64,000 nt of DNA from Pseudomonas karstica (GCF_009707515.1 NZ_WLYI01000033.1:1-64000), one strand, 5' to 3'; positions 17,830 through 27,548 are shown, numbered from the stretch's first letter. A program made the numbers and translations. The notes: generated by a model from the letters alone, not told the origin.

Positions 17830-19220
17830 GCTGCTGAACGACTGAGCCGAATCTGCCGGCGCGCGCTGCGTGCCAGGCGGATCACCAACATCGCAGCTGC
17901 GCAGCTCAAACCCACGATCAGGCCCTGCCACAAACCACTTGGGCCACTGGCCGTGCCCAGCCAGTCCGTCAGCCCCAGCGCATAGCCCACCGGCAAACCC
18001 ACTCCCCAGTAGGCGAACAGTGTCAGGACCATGGTCACCCGCGTGTCCTGGTAGCCGCGCAAGGCACCTGCGGCCGTGACCTGGATCGCATCGGAAAACT
18101 GAAACAGCGCAGCAAACACGATCAGCGTTGCCGCCACCTGGATCGCCAGTGTGTCCGAGGTATAGAGGGTGGCAATCTGTTCGCGAAACAGCAGCATCAG
18201 GCTGCAGGAAAGGCAGGCGTAAGCCAGCGCCGTGCCCATCCCGACACCTGCGGCGAAGCGTGCCTCACGGGGCTCGCCCCGGCCCAGGGCCTGGCCGACC
18301 CGCACGGTGACGGCCATGCTCAGGGAGTAGGGGATCATGAACACCAGGGAGCTGAAGTTCAGCGCGATCTGATGCCCGGCTACAACGGTAGCGCCCAGGC
18401 TGCCGATCAGCAGGGCGATGACCGCGAAGATGCTCGACTCGGCAAAGACGGCGATGCCGATGGGCAAACCGATGCTCAATATCCGCTTGATCACCGCCCA
18501 TTGCGGCCAGTCAAAGCGCTTGAACAATTCGCTGGCCTGGTAAACCGGCGCCCAACGGGTCCAGCCGGCCAGTCCGAGCATCATCACCCACATCACAATC
18601 GCCGTAGCCCAGCCGCAACCGACGCCGCCCATGGCCGGCACGCCGAAATGGCCGTAGATGAACACGTAGTTCAACGGAATATTCAACGCCAGCCCACACA
18701 AGCCCAGGATCATGCTTGGCCGCGTACGGCCCAGGCCATCACTGAAACAGCGCAGCACGTAGTACAGCGCAACCGCCGGCATGCCCGAGGCGATGCCGTA
18801 CAGATAGCCCATGCATGGCTTGATCAGCTCGGGGTCGACATTCATGGCATGCAGGATGGGTTCGGCGCTGACCAGCAACACCAGGGCAGCGAGCCCCACC
18901 ATCAGCGCCAGCCACAATGATTGACGCACCAGCGGGCCGATCTCGTGATGGGTGCCGGCACCGAAGCGCTGGGCAACTTTGGGCGTGGTGGCCAGCAAGG
19001 TGCCAGTCATCAGCAGGTACACCGGGATCCAGATCGAGTTGCCTAGTGCAACTGCCGCCAAGTCTCGGGCACTGACTCGTCCGGCCATCACCGCGTCGAC
19101 AAAGCCCATGGCGGTGGTTGCCAGTTGGCCGATCATGATCGGCAGGGCCAGGGCCAGCAGGTTGCGTACCTCCAGACTGACACGGGCGGGACGGGTGAGG
19201 GGGGTGGTGGCAGTGTTCAC
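17826..19220 (-). CDS. MATE family multidrug efflux transporter (NorM/PmpM-like)
   Basis: A 464-residue membrane protein with about twelve hydrophobic segments and the MATE signature ALALPIMIGQLATTAMGFVD near the N-terminus. MATE pumps export cationic drugs using Na+ or H+ gradients. It starts with GTG and has only a weak ribosome site (GGAC about 9 bases upstream); no better start was seen. It is divergent from pdxB and converges on tusA with overlapping stop codons. Substrate and coupling ion cannot be told from sequence alone. Confidence 0.92.
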   Translation of the reverse strand: MNTATTPLTRPARVSLEVRNLLALALPIMIGQLATTAMGFVDAVMAGRVSARDLAAVALGNSIWIPVYLLMTGTLLATTPKVAQRFGAGTHHEIGPLVRQSLWLALMVGLAALVLLVSAEPILHAMNVDPELIKPCMGYLYGIASGMPAVALYYVLRCFSDGLGRTRPSMILGLCGLALNIPLNYVFIYGHFGVPAMGGVGCGWATAIVMWVMMLGLAGWTRWAPVYQASELFKRFDWPQWAVIKRILSIGLPIGIAVFAESSIFAVIALLIGSLGATVVAGHQIALNFSSLVFMIPYSLSMAVTVRVGQALGRGEPREARFAAGVGMGTALAYACLSCSLMLLFREQIATLYTSDTLAIQVAATLIVFAALFQFSDAIQVTAAGALRGYQDTRVTMVLTLFAYWGVGLPVGYALGLTDWLGTASGPSGLWQGLIVGLSCAAAMLVIRLARSARRQIRLSRSAA

Positions 19221-19390
19221 GTGCAGGTGTCCAAAAAAGGGGGAGCGCAGGACGGCGCATTCTACGCCTTGACATGTTGGTCAGGAAAAAACCTGTGTTG
19301 CGCATTTGTAAGCGCGCTTGCCGATACTGCCGATCAATCTCACTCCATCCCTGATCCCTGTACACTGCTGGTCCGCGAAAGGAGCCTGCC

Positions 19391-20533
19391 ATGCTGATTG
19401 TTGCCGACGAAAATATCCCGCTACTCGATGCGTTCTTTGGAGGGTTTGGCGAGATTCGCCGCGTTGCTGGCCGTTCCATCGACCGTGCGGTCATCGAGCA
19501 GGCAGATGTGTTGCTGGTGCGTTCGGTGACCAACGTCAACCGTGCATTGCTTGAAGGTACTTCCGTGCGTTTTGTCGGGACTTGCACCATCGGTACCGAC
19601 CACCTGGACCTTGATTATTTCCAGCGTGCCAGCATTCACTGGTCCAGCGCCCCGGGTTGTAACGCCCGTGGAGTGGTCGATTACGTGCTGGGTAGCCTGC
19701 TGACCCTGGCCGAGATCGAAGGCGCAGACCTCGCCCGACGCACCTATGGCATCGTGGGGGCCGGTGAAGTCGGCGGACGGCTGGTCAAGGTTCTCAAGGG
19801 GCTGGGTTGGAACGTGCGGGTCTGCGATCCGCCCCGGCAAGTCGCCGAAGGGGGTGATTACGTCAGCCTGGAGCAGCTCGTTGAGCAGTGCGACGTTATC
19901 AGCCTGCACACGCCGCTGAACAAATCCGGTAATGGCTCCACCTGGCATCTGTTTGATCGCCAGCGGTTGAACCAGCTCAAACCGGGTGCCTGGCTGATCA
20001 ACGCCAGCCGTGGGCCGGTGGTGGATAACGCTGCCCTCAAGGATGTGCTGCTTGAGCGTGAGGACCTGCAAGCCGTTCTGGATGTCTGGGAAGGCGAGCC
20101 ACAGGTGGATGTCGAGTTGGCCGACTTATGTGTACTGGCCACCCCGCACATCGCCGGCTACAGCCTGGATGGCAAACAGCGCGGCACGGCGCAGATCTAT
20201 CAGGCGTTCTGCGAGCACCTGGGACAGGCGCCGAGCATTCAATTAAGTGATCTGCTGCCTGAGCCGTGGTTGTCCGAGGTGAGCCTCAATGCCAATACCG
20301 ACCCGGCCTGGGCGCTGGCGATGCTGTGCCGCGGCGTATACGACCCGCGCCGCGACGATGCGGATTTGCGCCGTAGCCTCGTAGGAACCGTGGAAGAGCA
20401 GCGCAAGGCGTTTGACCTATTGCGCAAACACTACCCCGAGCGGCGAGAAATTGATGGGTTGACGGTGCGGATTAGTGGCGAGTCGGCTGCCTTGTCGAAC
20501 ATCGTGTCGGCGTTGGGTGCCCAGGCAACCTGA
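19391..20533 (+). CDS. pdxB: Erythronate-4-phosphate dehydrogenase
   Basis: A 380-residue D-isomer-specific 2-hydroxyacid dehydrogenase acting in the DXP-dependent pyridoxal phosphate pathway. It begins MLIVADENIPLLDAFFG, has the NAD-binding YGIVGAGEVGGRLVKVL near residue 120, catalytic-region HTPLNKSGNGSTWHLF and ATPHIAGYSLDGKQRGTAQ, and a PdxB-specific C-terminal dimerisation domain after residue 285. The ATG has AAAGGAG about 6 bases upstream. A bidirectional-type terminator follows at 20559. Confidence 0.97.
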   Translation: MLIVADENIPLLDAFFGGFGEIRRVAGRSIDRAVIEQADVLLVRSVTNVNRALLEGTSVRFVGTCTIGTDHLDLDYFQRASIHWSSAPGCNARGVVDYVLGSLLTLAEIEGADLARRTYGIVGAGEVGGRLVKVLKGLGWNVRVCDPPRQVAEGGDYVSLEQLVEQCDVISLHTPLNKSGNGSTWHLFDRQRLNQLKPGAWLINASRGPVVDNAALKDVLLEREDLQAVLDVWEGEPQVDVELADLCVLATPHIAGYSLDGKQRGTAQIYQAFCEHLGQAPSIQLSDLLPEPWLSEVSLNANTDPAWALAMLCRGVYDPRRDDADLRRSLVGTVEEQRKAFDLLRKHYPERREIDGLTVRISGESAALSNIVSALGAQAT

Positions 20534-20558
20534 GCCCGAGTCCCTGTTGGAAAGCCAT

Positions 20559-20590
20559 AAAAAAACCGGCCATCAAGGCCGGGTTTAAAA
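20559..20590. terminator. Terminator between pdxB and the small convergent gene
   Basis: AAAAAACCGGCC-ATCAA-GGCCGGGTTTAAAA forms a strong stem flanked by A and T runs and can act for both convergent genes. Confidence 0.8.
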
Positions 20591-20603
20591 GCATTCTGGC
20601 AGT

Positions 20604-20783
20604 TCAGCCTTGCTTGGCAGGCTTGACCAATTTGTGCTCCAGCTCGCGGCACGCGTCCTGGATCATGTCTTCAGTGATCGGCACTTCGCGCCCTTTGGCA
20701 TCGATGAATGAGCAACCCAGGTTTGCCTGTTGCTCCTTGCGGACCACTTGAACTTTGTCAGTACTGCTATTTTGCAAGGACAT
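20604..20783 (-). CDS. Small conserved protein of unknown function (PA1571-like by guess)
   Basis: A 59-residue soluble protein starting MSLQNSSTDKVQVV, with FIDAKGREVPITEDMIQDAC in the middle and a basic tail. GGAGAC lies about 8 bases upstream of the chosen ATG; a start five codons earlier is less likely. The sequence resembles small PA1571-type proteins that I remember from Pseudomonas; the number is uncertain and no function is known to me. It converges on pdxB and lies just after its terminator. Confidence 0.7.
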   Translation of the reverse strand: MSLQNSSTDKVQVVRKEQQANLGCSFIDAKGREVPITEDMIQDACRELEHKLVKPAKQG

Positions 20784-21034
20784 AGCCTGTCTCCTCATCA
20801 GGTTGTGTACCTACTTTAAAACCCCCGCGTGACCAAGCTGTTACAACTGCTACAACTACGTACACGAATGCTCAGTCCAGCAGAAACACTCTCGGTTTTC
20901 CAGCAGGACATTAGACCGTTAACGTCTACGCGCTAGCGCCAGCGGGCATAATTAACCTGACTCATTATGATTTACCCAAGTTCCATCGGATTGCAGTGTA
21001 GGCTTGAGGTTGTACTCCTCAGGTGATGCTCTCT

Positions 21035-22801
21035 ATGCTCTCAGCCCGTCAACGCCGCGCCATTCGCTTGGCCAGCCGCTTTATTGCCCCTTACCGCTGG
21101 CAGGCGCTGGGCGCCTTGTTGGCACTGATAGTCACCGCTGGCATCACCTTGTCCATGGGGCAGGGCATCAAGCTGCTGGTGGATCAGGGCTTCATGACCC
21201 AGTCGCCCCATTTGCTCAACCAGTCCATCGCTCTGTTCATGATTCTGGTACTTGGCCTGGCAGTGGGTACCTTTGCACGGTTCTACCTGGTGTCGTGGAT
21301 CGGCGAACGTGTGGTGGCAGACATTCGCCGCCTGGTATTCAACCACCTGATCTACCTGCACCCCGGTTTCTACGAAAACAACCGTAGCTCGGAAATCCAG
21401 TCCCGGCTGACCGCAGATACCACCTTGCTGCAATCGGTGATTGGCTCCTCGTTATCACTGTTCCTGCGCAACGCATTGATGGTGATCGGCGGGATCGTGT
21501 TGCTGTTTATCACCAACCCCAAGCTCACCAGCATTGTCGTGGTTGCGTTGCCGCTGGTGCTGGCGCCGATCCTGATTTTCGGCCGTCGGGTGCGCAGTCT
21601 GTCGCGCCTGAGCCAGGACCGCATCGCTGATGTCGGTAGCTACGTGTCCGAGACCCTCGGCCAGATCAAGACCGTACAGGCCTATAACCATCAGGTGCAG
21701 GACGAGCAGCGCTTCGCTGTCACCGTGGAAGAAGCCTTCACCACCGCCCGCAAACGCATCCTCCAGCGTGCCTGGCTGATTACCCTGGTGATCACGTTGG
21801 TTCTGGGCGCCGTGGGCGTGATGCTCTGGGTTGGCGGTATGGACGTGATTGCCGGGCGCATTTCTGGCGGCGAACTGGCGGCGTTTGTGTTTTACAGCCT
21901 GATCGTTGGCAGTGCCTTTGGCACCCTGAGCGAAGTGATCGGCGAGCTCCAGCGGGCGGCTGGGGCGGCCGAACGGATTGCTGAGCTGTTGCAGTCAAAC
22001 AATGAGATTCAGGCGCCGGCCAGTGGTACGGTCATGTTGCCGGAGCGGGTCAGCGGCCAATTGGAGCTGCAGGACCTGCACTTTTCCTACCCGTCGCGTC
22101 CAGATCGCTACGCCATCGATGGCTTGAGCCTGACGATCAATGCGGGCGAAACCCTTGCGTTGGTCGGTCCGTCAGGTGCTGGCAAATCGACGGTTTTTGA
22201 TCTGCTGCTGCGTTTCTACGATCCGCAGCAAGGTCGCGTCCTTCTGGAAGGGCACGCCCTGACCGAACTTGATCCGCTGGACCTGCGTCGCTGTTTCGCA
22301 CTCGTGTCCCAGAGCCCGGCGCTGTTCTTCGGCAGCGTTGAAGAAAACATTCGCTACGGCAATCCCTCGGCCACCTTTGCCCAAGTCGAAGAGGCTGCAC
22401 GCATTGCTCACGCTCACGACTTCATCCTGCAAATGCCCGACGGCTACCAAACTCACCTGGGCGATGGTGGCATGGGGCTCTCCGGTGGTCAGCGCCAGCG
22501 CCTGGCTATTGCGAGGGCCTTGTTGGTGGACGCACCGATCCTGCTGCTGGACGAAGCCACCAGCGCCCTCGACGCCCAGAGCGAGCACCTGATCCAGCAA
22601 GCCTTGCCGCAGTTGATGCAGGGTCGCACCACCTTGGTGATTGCTCACCGCCTGGCCACGGTTAAAAACGCTGATCGGATCGCGGTGATGGACCAAGGCA
22701 AGCTGGTGGCGGTGGGCACGCATCAGCAGTTGATCGACAGTAACCCGCTGTATGCGCGGTTGGCGGCGCTGCAGTTCAGTGACGGGCATATGCAACCCTA
22801 A
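21035..22801 (+). CDS. ABCB-type ABC exporter (fused permease and ATPase)
   Basis: A 588-residue half-transporter. Six hydrophobic segments fill residues 20-300, then an ATPase domain has Walker A GPSGAGKS, signature LSGGQRQRLAIARALL, Walker B ILLLDEATSALD and H-loop VIAHRLATV. The type resembles MsbA/BmrA lipid or drug exporters and should work as a homodimer. I chose the third possible start (MLSARQRRAI) because AGGTG lies about 9 bases upstream; GTG at 21023 and ATG at 21026 are alternatives. It converges on slt with a shared terminator. Substrate unknown. Confidence 0.9.
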   Translation: MLSARQRRAIRLASRFIAPYRWQALGALLALIVTAGITLSMGQGIKLLVDQGFMTQSPHLLNQSIALFMILVLGLAVGTFARFYLVSWIGERVVADIRRLVFNHLIYLHPGFYENNRSSEIQSRLTADTTLLQSVIGSSLSLFLRNALMVIGGIVLLFITNPKLTSIVVVALPLVLAPILIFGRRVRSLSRLSQDRIADVGSYVSETLGQIKTVQAYNHQVQDEQRFAVTVEEAFTTARKRILQRAWLITLVITLVLGAVGVMLWVGGMDVIAGRISGGELAAFVFYSLIVGSAFGTLSEVIGELQRAAGAAERIAELLQSNNEIQAPASGTVMLPERVSGQLELQDLHFSYPSRPDRYAIDGLSLTINAGETLALVGPSGAGKSTVFDLLLRFYDPQQGRVLLEGHALTELDPLDLRRCFALVSQSPALFFGSVEENIRYGNPSATFAQVEEAARIAHAHDFILQMPDGYQTHLGDGGMGLSGGQRQRLAIARALLVDAPILLLDEATSALDAQSEHLIQQALPQLMQGRTTLVIAHRLATVKNADRIAVMDQGKLVAVGTHQQLIDSNPLYARLAALQFSDGHMQP

Positions 22802-22835
22802 AAAATGCCCGCATTTCACAATGCGGGCATTTTTT
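22800..22835. terminator. Bidirectional terminator between the ABC exporter and slt
   Basis: AAAAAATGCCCGCAT-TTCACA-ATGCGGGCATTTTTT is a long perfect stem with T-runs on both strands. It starts at the stop codon of the exporter and serves both convergent genes. A degenerate copy of the CTTGCAGCTTCAAGCTTGGA repeat family follows at 22838-22868. Confidence 0.9.
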
Positions 22836-22874
22836 CACTTGCAGCTTCAAGCTTGGAGCTTCGAGCGGCTCCTT

Positions 22875-24803
22875 CTACTGATCATCGAAATACCGCTCAT
22901 GCCAATCCACCAGCGGTTGTGGCGCATTGAGCTTCTGCCCATAGATCACAGAATAAGACAGCACGTTCTGCACATATTGGCGGGTTTCGTCGAAGGGGAT
23001 GCTTTCCACCCATACGTCGAAACTCAGGTGATCAGCACCGCGCAACCATTGGCGCACGCGGCCCGGGCCAGCGTTGTAAGCTGCGGAGGCGAGCACGCGG
23101 TTGCCGTTGAACTGGCTGTGGACCTGGCTCAGGTACGCGGCACCCAGTCGGATGTTTTTGTCCGGGTTCAACACTTGTGCAGGCGAGGCGAGCGGGATGT
23201 TGAACTTACGCGCAGTCTCCTTGGCGGTGGCTGGCATCAATTGCATCAGGCCGGTGGCTCCGGCGCCGGAGCGGGCGTCGTCCATGAAGGCGCTCTCTTG
23301 GCGAGTAATGGCAAACACCCAGCTTGAATGCAGGCCACGGACCTTGGCTTCGCGCACCAGAGTGTCGCGGTGAGCCATGGGAAAGCGGATGTTCAGGTCG
23401 TCCCAGTATTTCGCCTGGCTGATGGTGCGGATCGCCGGGAAATACCATTTCATGTCGTAGGCCAGTTTGGCCTGGGCGACCATCTCATCACGGTTGAAGT
23501 GGCGGCTGACGTGGTACCACTCACGGCGACCGTCGACGATCTGGCCACGGGCATAGAACTCCAGGGCGCGGCGCACGCCTGGGGTGTTACGCACCTTGTT
23601 GACCAGCGCCGGACTCAATACCAGCGGCTTATTGTTCAACTGATAAGGGGCCAGGGAGCGGTCCGCCGCCAGGAAACCGTAGAAGTCCCGTTCTTTCGCC
23701 AGACTTTTATATAACACCAGGGCTTGTGGGTTTTTCGGTTCTGCCAGTTCCAGGCTACGGGCCTGCCAGTAGCGCCAACGGTTGGTGGTGGCCAGATCCT
23801 CAGGCAGCTTGCGGGTCAGTTGGTAGGCATCTTCCCAGCGGGCCAGGCGCAGCAACAGGCGCAGACGCCACTCGGACACTGTGTTGTCTCGCAGTTGCGG
23901 GTCGTACTTGGTCATCACGTCCAGGGCGCGAGGATCGAAACGTCGCGCCAGGGTCAGGCCGATTTCCCGGGCTATGGACACTTTTTCGTCGCGGGAGAAG
24001 TGCATGCTGGCGGCATAACCGTCCAGCAGGGCCATGGCCTTGTCAGGATCCTGGCGGGCCAGGCGTCGAAGACCGAGGCCGACGGCATCGGACATCGCCT
24101 CGGTAGCCGGCAGGAAGCGTGATGGATCACTGAGCATGGCGGGTTTTTGCGCCACATCCACCATCAGGCGGCCTTGGGGGCCGAGAGTTGGCAAGGTTTT
24201 CACCAGGCTATTGGCCAGTGCGTAGTTGCGCGCTTCGGCAGCCAGCTTGGTGCGGGCCCAGATTTTTTGTTCGGTCAGTTGGCCATCAGCGGCCCATTGG
24301 CCAAAGGTGGCATCGCAGGCGGCGGGTTGGGATTTACCGCTCATCCACAGCTTTTCGGCGGTTTTGTAGCCCTCGGCCTTGAGGTTGTGGCTCAACTGGT
24401 ACTGGCCATGAAGGCAGTCCAGTTCGACGAAGTTGAGTTTTGCGTCGTAGTACTTTTCAAAGGTTTTCCAGTCGCCACGCTCGGCCAGCCAGCGCAACCA
24501 GCGCAATTTCATCCAATTGGCCTGGGGCAGGTCGCCGTTTTTTGCGAGGAACTGTTCGATTTCCGCGTTACTGGCGGACTTCAAGCGGGCGGTCAGCTCG
24601 TCGTAAGCCAGGTACGGCGTCAGCGGATAGTCGGCCAAGGCCTGGCTATATTGCATATAGGGACCGGTATCACCCTTGGCCAAGGCCCGTTTGGCTTGAT
24701 CGTAATATTGGCGTTGGGTGGTCAGATCCACGGCCTGTGCGGACTGAGCGGCGGTGGCGGAAAGAAGCAGGCAAGATAAAAAGTTGAAAAGGCGACTGCG
24801 CAT
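22875..24803 (-). CDS. slt: Soluble lytic murein transglycosylase (Slt70 type)
   Basis: A 642-residue periplasmic exo-type transglycosylase that cleaves peptidoglycan glycan strands. A signal peptide runs to about residue 24 (CLLLSATAAQSAQA). A long superhelical domain of short helices follows, and a C-terminal lysozyme-like domain begins near residue 480 with catalytic Glu in RQESAFMDDARSGAGATG, LMQLMPATAKETA and AYNAGPGRVRQW. MRSRLFNFLS is chosen because it gives the signal peptide; the frame opens 16 codons earlier. Confidence 0.96.
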   Translation of the reverse strand: MRSRLFNFLSCLLLSATAAQSAQAVDLTTQRQYYDQAKRALAKGDTGPYMQYSQALADYPLTPYLAYDELTARLKSASNAEIEQFLAKNGDLPQANWMKLRWLRWLAERGDWKTFEKYYDAKLNFVELDCLHGQYQLSHNLKAEGYKTAEKLWMSGKSQPAACDATFGQWAADGQLTEQKIWARTKLAAEARNYALANSLVKTLPTLGPQGRLMVDVAQKPAMLSDPSRFLPATEAMSDAVGLGLRRLARQDPDKAMALLDGYAASMHFSRDEKVSIAREIGLTLARRFDPRALDVMTKYDPQLRDNTVSEWRLRLLLRLARWEDAYQLTRKLPEDLATTNRWRYWQARSLELAEPKNPQALVLYKSLAKERDFYGFLAADRSLAPYQLNNKPLVLSPALVNKVRNTPGVRRALEFYARGQIVDGRREWYHVSRHFNRDEMVAQAKLAYDMKWYFPAIRTISQAKYWDDLNIRFPMAHRDTLVREAKVRGLHSSWVFAITRQESAFMDDARSGAGATGLMQLMPATAKETARKFNIPLASPAQVLNPDKNIRLGAAYLSQVHSQFNGNRVLASAAYNAGPGRVRQWLRGADHLSFDVWVESIPFDETRQYVQNVLSYSVIYGQKLNAPQPLVDWHERYFDDQ

Positions 24804-25015
24804 GAGACGTCCGTGCAGAGGAATCAGGGCTAGTGCCGGCCTCGCCGACACTGATTGCCCCTAGCTTAGCCTTTTGCCCACAGTGGGTGAAAGCTTTGCC
24901 GGTCGCTTCGCTCAAGTTCAGCAGAAATGTCCTACAGAACGTGTCGGCCGCGAAAATGCCGGCCGCCTCAGGCCCTAAGTCAGGTAGAATGCGCGCCCAG
25001 TTTTTGGAGAAGCTC

Positions 25016-26932
25016 ATGACCCTGCTCAAATTCAGCGATGTGTCCCTTGCTTTCGGCGCTATGCCGTTGTTGGACAAGGTGTCCTGGCAGATCGCCCGTG
25101 GTGAGCGGGTGTGCATCATCGGCCGTAACGGCACCGGCAAATCCAGCATGATGAAGCTGGTCAAGGGCGATCAGAAGCCCGATGAAGGCTCTGTCTGGCG
25201 TGCGCCGGGCCTCAAGATTGGCGAATTGCCGCAAGAGTTGCCGGTGGCCGACGAGCGGACAGTGTTCGACGTGGTTGCCGAAGGCCTGGACGGTGTGGGT
25301 GAGTTGCTCGCGCAATACCACCACCTGAGCCAGAACATCGTCACCGACGCTGACCTGGACAAGTTGATGCACGTTCAGCACGACCTCGAAGCCCGTGACG
25401 GCTGGCGCCTGCAGCAATTGGTCGACAGCACCCTCAGCCGCCTGCAACTGCCGGCTGACAAGACCCTCGCCGAATTGTCCGGCGGCTGGCGTCGTCGTGT
25501 CCTGCTGGCCCAGGCCCTGGTTTCCGAGCCGGACCTGCTGCTGCTCGACGAGCCAACCAACCACCTGGACATTGGCGCCATCGCCTGGCTCGAAGAAGCC
25601 CTCAAGGACTTCCAGGGCGCCGTGCTGTTCATCACGCACGACCGTTCGTTCCTGCAAAATCTCGCTACCCGCATCCTGGAGTTGGATCGCGGCGGCCTGA
25701 TCGACTGGAACGGCGACTACGCCAGCTTCCTGGTACACAAAGAAGCGTCTCTGGCAGCTGAAGATACCGCCAATGCGCTGTTCGACAAGAAGCTGGCCCA
25801 GGAAGAAGTCTGGATCCGACAGGGCATCAAGGCGCGTCGCACCCGTAACGAAGGCCGTGTACGTGCCCTGAAAGCCCTGCGCAACGAGCGTAGCGAGCGT
25901 CGTGAGCGCACCGGCAAGGCCAACATTCAGCTGGATACCGCCGATAAGTCGGGCAAGCAGGTGATGGTTCTGGAAGACGTGAGCTTCGCTCACCCAGGTG
26001 GCCCGTTCCTGATCAAGGACTTCTCCATGGTCCTGCAGCGCGGCGACCGCATCGGCCTGCTGGGCGCCAACGGTACCGGCAAGACCACCTTGCTCAAGCT
26101 GATGCTCAATGGCCTGCAACCGACCAGCGGCACAGTGGAAGAGGGCACGCGCATCGACGTGGCCTACTTCGATCAGTTGCGTCACCAGTTGGACCTGGAA
26201 AAAACCGTGATCGACAACGTTGCCGAAGGTCGCGACTTTATCGACATCGACGGCCAGAGCCGCCACGTGCTGAGCTACCTGGGCGACTTCCTGTTCAGCC
26301 CGCAACGTGCACGTACGCCGGTCAAGGCATTATCCGGTGGTGAACGTGCGCGCCTGCTGCTGGCCAAGCTGTTCAGCAAGCCGGCCAACCTGCTGGTGCT
26401 CGACGAACCGACCAACGACCTCGACGTGGAAACCCTGGAACTGCTGGAAGAGGTCTTGCTGACCTTCAATGGCACTGTGCTGATGGTCAGTCACGACCGG
26501 GCATTCCTCGACAACGTGGTCACCAGCACCCTGGTCTTCGAAGGTGAAGGCAAGGTGCGTGAATACGTCGGTGGCTATCAGGACTGGCTGCGTCAGGGCG
26601 GCTCGCCGCGCCTGCTGGGCGTGACTGAAAGCAAGTCCGGCAAGGCTGACTTGAACTCGGCGGTGGTTGCGCCGGTTGCAACACCTGCCCCAACGCAGGA
26701 AGCGCCCGCGGCAAAGAAAAAACTCAGCTACAAGCTGCAACGTGAGTTGGAAGCGCTGCCGGGTGAGATCGACGCCAAGGAACAGCAGATCGCCGCCGTT
26801 GAGGCTGAAATGGCCGACGCGGGCTTCTATCAGCGTCCTGCGGCCGAAACCGCCAAGGTCATTGCGTCCCTTGAGCAGTTGAACAAAGAACTGGATGTAT
26901 TGGTTGAGCGTTGGGCCGAACTGGATGCCTGA
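25016..26932 (+). CDS. uup: ABC-F family ATPase Uup
   Basis: A 638-residue soluble tandem ATPase. Domain 1 has Walker A GRNGTGKSS, signature LSGGWRRR and Walker B LLLLDEPTNHLD. Domain 2 has GANGTGKTT, LSGGERAR and LLVLDEPTNDLDVE. A linker rich in Arg between domains and a C-terminal coiled coil (about residues 570-638, preceded by an Ala/Pro-rich stretch) identify Uup, which acts on ribosomes or branched DNA. MTLLKFSDVSLAFG is chosen with GGAGA 6 bases upstream; the frame is open 61 codons earlier. Confidence 0.94.
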   Translation: MTLLKFSDVSLAFGAMPLLDKVSWQIARGERVCIIGRNGTGKSSMMKLVKGDQKPDEGSVWRAPGLKIGELPQELPVADERTVFDVVAEGLDGVGELLAQYHHLSQNIVTDADLDKLMHVQHDLEARDGWRLQQLVDSTLSRLQLPADKTLAELSGGWRRRVLLAQALVSEPDLLLLDEPTNHLDIGAIAWLEEALKDFQGAVLFITHDRSFLQNLATRILELDRGGLIDWNGDYASFLVHKEASLAAEDTANALFDKKLAQEEVWIRQGIKARRTRNEGRVRALKALRNERSERRERTGKANIQLDTADKSGKQVMVLEDVSFAHPGGPFLIKDFSMVLQRGDRIGLLGANGTGKTTLLKLMLNGLQPTSGTVEEGTRIDVAYFDQLRHQLDLEKTVIDNVAEGRDFIDIDGQSRHVLSYLGDFLFSPQRARTPVKALSGGERARLLLAKLFSKPANLLVLDEPTNDLDVETLELLEEVLLTFNGTVLMVSHDRAFLDNVVTSTLVFEGEGKVREYVGGYQDWLRQGGSPRLLGVTESKSGKADLNSAVVAPVATPAPTQEAPAAKKKLSYKLQRELEALPGEIDAKEQQIAAVEAEMADAGFYQRPAAETAKVIASLEQLNKELDVLVERWAELDA

Positions 26933-26948
26933 GTGATTCAAGCGCAAT

Positions 26949-26986
26949 AAAAAGCCCGGCCTCACGGATGTGAGTGCCGGGCTTTT
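26949..26986. terminator. Terminator between uup and the universal stress gene
   Basis: AAAAAGCCCGGC and GCCGGGCTTTT enclose an inner small stem CTCAC-GGAT-GTGAG. It lies between two convergent genes and has T-runs for both directions. Confidence 0.85.
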
Positions 26987-26996
26987 CATATCGGTA

Positions 26997-27443
26997 CTAC
27001 TTGCTGGTGTCTTTGACCAGTTTCACGGCCAGCACATCGCAGGGTGCGCCGTGCAGCACATCATTGGCGGTAGAGCCCAGCAGCAGCGCCAGGCCGTGGC
27101 GGCCGTGACTGCCGACCACGATCAGGTCGCAATGCTGCTCCTTGGCCAGATGGTGGATTTCCTGGCGGGGCTGGCCGTAAGTGAGGTGAGAGTTTTCCTT
27201 GGTTACTTCAGGGTATTTGAGGATCAATCGTTCAAGGCGCTCTTTGGCCTGATCAAACTGTTGTTGTTGCAACTGGGAAAGATCCATGGGGACGTCGCCA
27301 CCAAAGGCCATGGCCATTGGCTCGACGATGTGCACCAGTGACAGTTTTGCGTTGCTGGCGACTGCGAAAGCCCGCGCTCGCTTGATGACTGGATCGCACT
27401 CTTCGGTCAGATCTACGGCGACCAGAATATGTTCGTATGACAT
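26997..27443 (-). CDS. Universal stress protein (UspA family)
   Basis: A 148-residue Usp-fold protein, MSYEHILVAVDLTEECD at the start and the nucleotide-binding type signature VVGSHGRHGLALLLGSTAND near residues 110-130. Usp proteins support survival under stress or oxygen starvation. A ribosome site CTGGAGGAACG precedes the ATG. Between 60 and 73 bp upstream lies a degenerate FNR/ANR-type dyad, which would fit the known oxygen control of several pseudomonad Usp genes. It converges on uup. Confidence 0.93.
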   Translation of the reverse strand: MSYEHILVAVDLTEECDPVIKRARAFAVASNAKLSLVHIVEPMAMAFGGDVPMDLSQLQQQQFDQAKERLERLILKYPEVTKENSHLTYGQPRQEIHHLAKEQHCDLIVVGSHGRHGLALLLGSTANDVLHGAPCDVLAVKLVKDTSK

Positions 27444-27502
27444 GGGGCGTTCCTCCAGGAGACTGCAATAAGTTCAGTATGGCTGCTTTCAGGCGGATGG
27501 GG

Positions 27503-27516
27503 TTGCGTCAGGTCAA
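27503..27516 (-). promoter_or_regulatory. Possible ANR/FNR box upstream of the universal stress gene
   Basis: The plus-strand sequence TTGCGTCAGGTCAA has one perfect half-site (GTCAA) and one weak half (TTGCG) with the correct 4-base spacer. It lies 60-73 bp before the Usp ATG. Function is inferred from position and family. Confidence 0.3.
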
Positions 27517-27548
27517 ATCCGCTCATCAAGAAATTCGGGAGTACACAT

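Noticed and set aside
24980..26305. A 441-codon frame opposite uup, and similar frames opposite fadB, fadA, ccoN1 and topA
   Set aside because: All are mirror frames of real genes, without ribosome sites or recognisable domains.
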